Shown here: positions 60,199-64,000 of the stretch, piece by piece
How the letters are laid out: each line of letters starts with the position of its first letter
Numbering within the stretch: position 1 is the stretch's first letter
DNA from: CAWJNF01 sp963844235
Lineage (GTDB): Bacteria; Actinomycetota; Thermoleophilia; Gaiellales; Gaiellaceae
DNA: 64,000 bases
Reading direction: 5' to 3'
Assembly (NCBI GenBank): GCA_963844235.1
Contig: CAWJNF010000008.1
Coordinates: 62,001-126,000 of the forward strand
The notes under the pieces: generated by a model
Told to the model about the DNA's origin: nothing
Database searches by the model: none
What the model saw: the letters and a program-made list of their open reading frames with translations, nothing else
Translations under genes and position numbers: made by a program

Positions 60199-62967
60199 TC
60201 ATCCGGTCTCGCCGTCGGACGCCTGCACGCTCCGGTCCGCGACCCGCCGGGCCAGCTCGCTCCGCGAGCGGATGCCGAGCTTGCGGTAGATCCGCGTCAG
60301 GTGCGCCTCGACGGTAGCGACGCTCATGAACAGCGCCTGGCCGATCTCCTTGTTCTTCATCCCGTTGGCGACGAGGGCGGCGATACGGCTCTCGGCGTCC
60401 GTCAGCCCGCCGGCGGCTCGCCCGGGCGAGGCGCGCTCGAGGTTCTCCGCCGCGCGTGCTTCCCAGAGCGCGGCCTCCATGCCCGCGAAGCGAGCGCGTG
60501 CGTCGGCGAGCACCTCCGCCGCGACCGTCCGCTGCCCGCGCCTGAGCAGCGCCTGGCCGTGGAGCAGGACAGCGCGAGCGCCGTCCGCCGCGTAGCCCAT
60601 GCGGTCGAAGCTCGCAGCGGCAGCCTCGAGGCCCTCGGCGGCTGCGTCGGCCTCCCCGCCGGCGAGCAGCAGTGCGCCGCGGGCGCGATCGGCCGCCGCA
60701 GCAGCCCAGGCGTTGTCGCCCAAGGCCGCCTGGAGGTCGAGCCGCTCGAGCAGCGCCTCCGCCATGGTGAGGTCGCCGCCGGCGGCGAGGGCCTCGACCG
60801 CGTCGGGGAGAATCGGGAACGCGCCCGGGTTGGCGAAGCCCATCTCCTCGAGCAGCTCCGCGGCCTCGGCGAGCAGACGGGACGCGCTTCCCGCATTCCC
60901 CTCCGAGAGCGCGAGCAGGCCGAGCACCGAGTGCGCCCGCACGATCCCGGGCCGCTCGCCGCGCCACGAGGCCTCGTCGAGGCGCCGCTCCGCCGCCGCG
61001 CGGGCGGGCTCTGCCCTGCCGAGCCATGCGTTGGCAAGGGCGAGCGGGTAGAGGAGTACCGTCTCGCCCCAGGTGTCGGCGGTGTCCCTGGCTGCCTCGA
61101 CCCCTTCACGGGCCAGATCTGCGGCCAGGGCGGCGTTGCCGGCTGCACACTCGAGCAGGGAGAGGTCGAAGAGGCAGTAGGGGTGATTGACCTCGTTGCC
61201 GGTCCGCACGATGTCCTCGTGCACGGAGGCGAGGAGCTTCCGGGCGGAGCGCAGCTCGCCGGACCAGAGCAGCAACTCGGCGTGCAGCACGCGCGGGTCC
61301 TCCCACTCGAACGGCCAGCCGCCGCCCTCCGCGCGAAGAACGGCCCGTGCGAGCTCATTGCACCGGGGCTCTCCCGCCAGCCCTTCCAGAAAGGCGAGGT
61401 AGGTCGTAGTGATCAGCCGCAGGTCGGGTGTCCCCACGCGGTCGGCGATCGCGACGGCCTCACGAGTGCGCTCGAGGCCGTCGCCAAGGTCGCCGCGGAA
61501 CATGCTGCCCACCCAGCCGAGCTGCTCGAGCACGCGGCTGTGCAGCAGCTCGTCGTCACGGGACTCCTCCAGCGCCCGCAGCAGATAGGCCTCGCTGGTC
61601 TCCCATTCGTCGTCCTCGAAGTAGGCGCGCTTGAGGAGAACCTCGGCACGGCCCGGGCCCGCCGGGATCGTGGCCACCAGCCGATCGGCAAGAGCGAGTG
61701 CTCTGCTTACCTCGCCGGCGACCGCGCGGTTCTCCATCTCCGTGATCGCGCGCCGCCGGGCGGCCTCCGAGTCGTCGGGTGGAGTGAGGCGTACGCTGTG
61801 ACCGGCGAAATCCGCGGCGACGTCGAACGCTGCCCGGAGCGCGGCGCGGTCGGCCGCCTCCTCCAGCAGCTGGGCCACGGCGGCGTCGGGCTCGTCGGTC
61901 GAGAGGGCGAGGTGACGAGCCCGGACGTCGGGATCGGAGGCCTGTCTTGCCAGACGCCCGTGCAACGACCGGCGCGTCAGAGGGCTCATCCGCTCGTAGA
62001 CGGCGGAGCCGATGGTCGGGTGCGAGAAGCGGACCGCGAGGTTCTCGTCGACGACGAGTAGCCCGTGCTCGCCTGCGGCTGCGAGCAACGCGTCCATCTC
62101 GGAGCCTGGTAGGGCTTGCCGAAGCTCGTGGACGGAGGCGCGGCCGAGGGCGGCGGCCGTCTCGAGCAGCAGCACGAGCTCGGGGTCGACCGTCTCGAGC
62201 CGCCGCGTGATCGCCTCCTGGAGCGAGTCCGGGAGGTGGAGCTCGCCGGGCTGCGGCTCGTCCTCGCCCTGGGCCGGGAGACCGCGCGCGAGCTCGATGG
62301 CGTACAGGGGGTTGCCGCCGGAAACCTCGTGGATCCGGCGCAGCATCGGCCGCGAGATCGCCGAGACGGTCCCGGCCAGAACGCGGCGGATGGCCGCCGG
62401 CCCCAGTGGACCGAGGACGGCGCCATCGACGCGACCCGGTGGCAGCGCCGACAACAGGCCCAGCGGGTCATCCGTCTCGATGCCGGGCCGGGCGGTGGCG
62501 ACGACACCGACCGGCGCCGCGTCCAGCCGGCGCAACGCGAAGCGAAGCGCGCGCGCGGAGGCGAGGTCGAGCCACTGCGCGTCGTCGATCGCGATGACCA
62601 CGGGCCCGGTCTCCGTCTGGAGCCGCAGTGCGTTCAGCACGGCGCGCCCGCGGGCGAAGGGGTTGTCGTCCCGGAGCAGCGCCTCCGTGTCGAGGTCGAC
62701 GTGCTCGAACAGGTCGACCAGCCCGCCGAGCGCGAGCGACATCTCCTCCTCCGCCGGCCTCGTCACGAGCACGGGAACCTTCGCGGCCCGGCAGCGGCCG
62801 AGCGCGGCCCGCCACAGCGCCGTCTTGCCGATTCCTGCCTCGCCTCTGATGACGAGCGCCCGGGCGCCCTGGGGTAGCGTCGCGAGGAACGCATCTATGC
62901 GGGCTAGCTCAGTCTCGCGACCGACGACGCCCGGGTAGCCGCCAACCGGAGTGGCGGCGTCGCTCAC
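60199..62967 (-). CDS. LuxR-family regulator with AAA ATPase domain (LAL/MalT type), copy 2
   Basis: A 922-residue paralogue of the downstream gene with the same layout: P-loop IRGEAGIGKTALWRAALGRC, Walker B VVIAIDDAQWLDLASARALR, helical repeats, and LuxR domain LTDAESRIAALVANGMKNKE plus VEAHLTRIYRKLGIRSRSEL. The DNA-recognition helices of the two copies are almost identical (SVATVEAHLTRIYRKLG), so both may bind the same sites, while the middle regions have drifted and could sense different ligands. Recent tandem duplication followed by divergence is my inference. Confidence 0.9.
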   Translation of the reverse strand: MSDAATPVGGYPGVVGRETELARIDAFLATLPQGARALVIRGEAGIGKTALWRAALGRCRAAKVPVLVTRPAEEEMSLALGGLVDLFEHVDLDTEALLRDDNPFARGRAVLNALRLQTETGPVVIAIDDAQWLDLASARALRFALRRLDAAPVGVVATARPGIETDDPLGLLSALPPGRVDGAVLGPLGPAAIRRVLAGTVSAISRPMLRRIHEVSGGNPLYAIELARGLPAQGEDEPQPGELHLPDSLQEAITRRLETVDPELVLLLETAAALGRASVHELRQALPGSEMDALLAAAGEHGLLVVDENLAVRFSHPTIGSAVYERMSPLTRRSLHGRLARQASDPDVRARHLALSTDEPDAAVAQLLEEAADRAALRAAFDVAADFAGHSVRLTPPDDSEAARRRAITEMENRAVAGEVSRALALADRLVATIPAGPGRAEVLLKRAYFEDDEWETSEAYLLRALEESRDDELLHSRVLEQLGWVGSMFRGDLGDGLERTREAVAIADRVGTPDLRLITTTYLAFLEGLAGEPRCNELARAVLRAEGGGWPFEWEDPRVLHAELLLWSGELRSARKLLASVHEDIVRTGNEVNHPYCLFDLSLLECAAGNAALAADLAREGVEAARDTADTWGETVLLYPLALANAWLGRAEPARAAAERRLDEASWRGERPGIVRAHSVLGLLALSEGNAGSASRLLAEAAELLEEMGFANPGAFPILPDAVEALAAGGDLTMAEALLERLDLQAALGDNAWAAAAADRARGALLLAGGEADAAAEGLEAAAASFDRMGYAADGARAVLLHGQALLRRGQRTVAAEVLADARARFAGMEAALWEARAAENLERASPGRAAGGLTDAESRIAALVANGMKNKEIGQALFMSVATVEAHLTRIYRKLGIRSRSELARRVADRSVQASDGETG

Positions 62968-63007
62968 GGCTCGATCATCGGAAGGGCCCTCGAGCCGGAG
63001 GATGCCC

Positions 63008-64000
63008 CTACGAGTCCGGCTCGAGGAAGGGGTAGCGGTAGTCCTCGGGCGGCACGAACGTCTCCTTGATCGTGCGCGGGCTCATCCAGCGGATGAGGTT
63101 CCACATCGAGCCTGCCTTGTCGTTCGTGCCGGAGGCGCGCGCGCCGCCGAACGGCTGCTGGCCGACCACGGCTCCGGTCGGCTTGTCGTTCACGTAGAAG
63201 TTGCCGGCCGCGTAGCGCAGCGCCTCGCCGGCGCGGATGGTCGCCGCGCGGTCCTCGGAGAACACGGCGCCGGTCAGCGCGTACGGCGCCGTGCTGTCGA
63301 CGAGCTCCAGCGTCTCGTCGAACTCGCCCTCGGGATAGACATAGGCCGTCAGCACAGGCCCGAAGAGCTCGTCACGCAGGAGCCGGAATGACGGGTCCCG
63401 CGTCTCGATGATGGTCGGCTCGACGAAGTACCCCTCAGAATCGTCGGTGCCACCGCCGACGAGCACCTCCGTGTCCGGGTGCGAGCGGGCCTCCTCGATG
63501 GCCTGGCGCTGTGTCTGCAGCGAGCTGCCGTCGATGACGGCGCCCATGAAGTTCGTGAAGTCGCCGGGGTCGCCGACCTTGATCGTCGCGGTCTCCGCGG
63601 CGAGGCGCTCCCGCAGCTCCGGCCAGAGGTTGGACGGCGCGTAGAGGCGAGAGGCGGCGGAGCACTTCTGTCCCTGGTACTCGAACGCGCCGCGCAGCAG
63701 AGCCGCAGCGACGGCGTCTACGTCCGCGGACGGATGCGCGACGACGAAGTCCTTGCCCCCGGTCTCGCCGACGATACGCGGGTAGTTGCGGTAGCGCTCG
63801 ATGTTCCCGCCGATCGTCTTCCAGATCCCCTGGAAGACGCCGGTCGAGCCGGTGAAGTGGACGCCCGCGAGTTCCGGGCTCGCCAGCGCGACGTCGCCGA
63901 CCGTCGCGCCCGAGCCGAAGACGAGGTTGACGACGCCAGGCGGCAGGCCCGCCTCCTCGAACAGCTTCAGCGTCCAGTACGCGGAGACCATCGCGGTCGA
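63008..64000 (-). CDS. pruA: Delta-1-pyrroline-5-carboxylate dehydrogenase (partial, 5' end outside window)
   Basis: 331 C-terminal residues are visible. The aldehyde-dehydrogenase core shows VHFTGSTGVFQGIWKTIGGN, general base in VGETGGKDFVVAHPSADVDA, nucleophile in FEYQGQKCSAASRLYAPSNL, and RDELFGPVLTAYVYPEGEFD near the end, with PFGGARASGTNDKAGS. The EYQGQKCSA motif and the tail TIKETFVPPEDYRYPFLEP are typical of PruA, which oxidises glutamate-5-semialdehyde to glutamate in proline breakdown. Proline dehydrogenase may lie beyond the window edge. Confidence 0.92.
   Translation of the reverse strand, partial: STAMVSAYWTLKLFEEAGLPPGVVNLVFGSGATVGDVALASPELAGVHFTGSTGVFQGIWKTIGGNIERYRNYPRIVGETGGKDFVVAHPSADVDAVAAALLRGAFEYQGQKCSAASRLYAPSNLWPELRERLAAETATIKVGDPGDFTNFMGAVIDGSSLQTQRQAIEEARSHPDTEVLVGGGTDDSEGYFVEPTIIETRDPSFRLLRDELFGPVLTAYVYPEGEFDETLELVDSTAPYALTGAVFSEDRAATIRAGEALRYAAGNFYVNDKPTGAVVGQQPFGGARASGTNDKAGSMWNLIRWMSPRTIKETFVPPEDYRYPFLEPDS

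Overview
The window is very GC-rich, densely packed, uses many GTG starts and has short 4-base ATGA/GTGA overlaps between consecutive genes. Together with an actinobacterial dnaK-grpE-dnaJ-hspR-clpB heat-shock operon, an inositol-phosphate synthase next to a CDP-alcohol phosphatidyltransferase, HemQ-type chlorite-dismutase family protein and large LuxR-type ATPases, this points to an actinomycete. A Thermoleophilia/Gaiellales-like lineage is my inference, not something shown by a marker gene. Only one RNA gene, a tRNA-Leu(CAG), was found.

Layout. 1-1.5 kb: three overlapping minus-strand membrane/lipoprotein genes. 1.6-3.0 kb: class III aminotransferase. 3.1-6.0 kb: the most unusual locus, a protein made of 15 copies of an (N/Q)HN(E/D)(T/S)LL motif at about 16-residue spacing, followed by an MFS exporter and a TPR protein. 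6.2-8.7 kb: an arsenic island (arsR, arsenate-reductase-like phosphatase, aquaglyceroporin, arsM) whose two outer genes are cut off by copies of a palindromic repeat. 8.8-14.5 kb: housekeeping (luciferase-like oxidoreductase, zincin, rhomboid, argF, Hsp20, M3-like peptidase, YjbQ). 14.6-22.7 kb: secreted subtilase, hybrid histidine kinase, RNA uridine methyltransferase, SDR, membrane protein, a degenerate uracil-DNA-glycosylase-like protein. 22.7-29 kb: GT4-PHP fusion, DMT transporter, and an inositol-lipid cluster (ribbon-helix-helix/Ino1, CDP-alcohol transferase, frame-shifted PAP2_3 enzyme). 29-31 kb: moaA and an aldo/keto reductase. 31.2-37.8 kb: heat-shock operon. 37.9-45.4 kb: cupin/PadR pair, psuG-psuK, diguanylate cyclase, histidine kinase, M20 amidohydrolase. 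45.5-55.2 kb: second subtilase, tRNA, membrane proteins, ferredoxin-reductase-like flavoprotein, hemQ, uvrC, GNAT-GrpB fusion. 55.2-64 kb: small cationic protein, class V PLP enzyme, two tandem LuxR-family ATPases and a partial delta-1-pyrroline-5-carboxylate dehydrogenase.

Fifteen copies of an imperfect palindrome with constant GTAGGGGC...GCCCCTAC-type ends and variable cores are scattered between genes. In at least seven cases the TAG at its edge is the stop codon of the neighbouring gene, and one copy ends two convergent genes at once.

ClpB, the PAP2_3 gene and a gene at 28.5-29.1 kb carry single-base frame breaks. Because clpB needs three compensable indels, sequence error is as likely as true decay.
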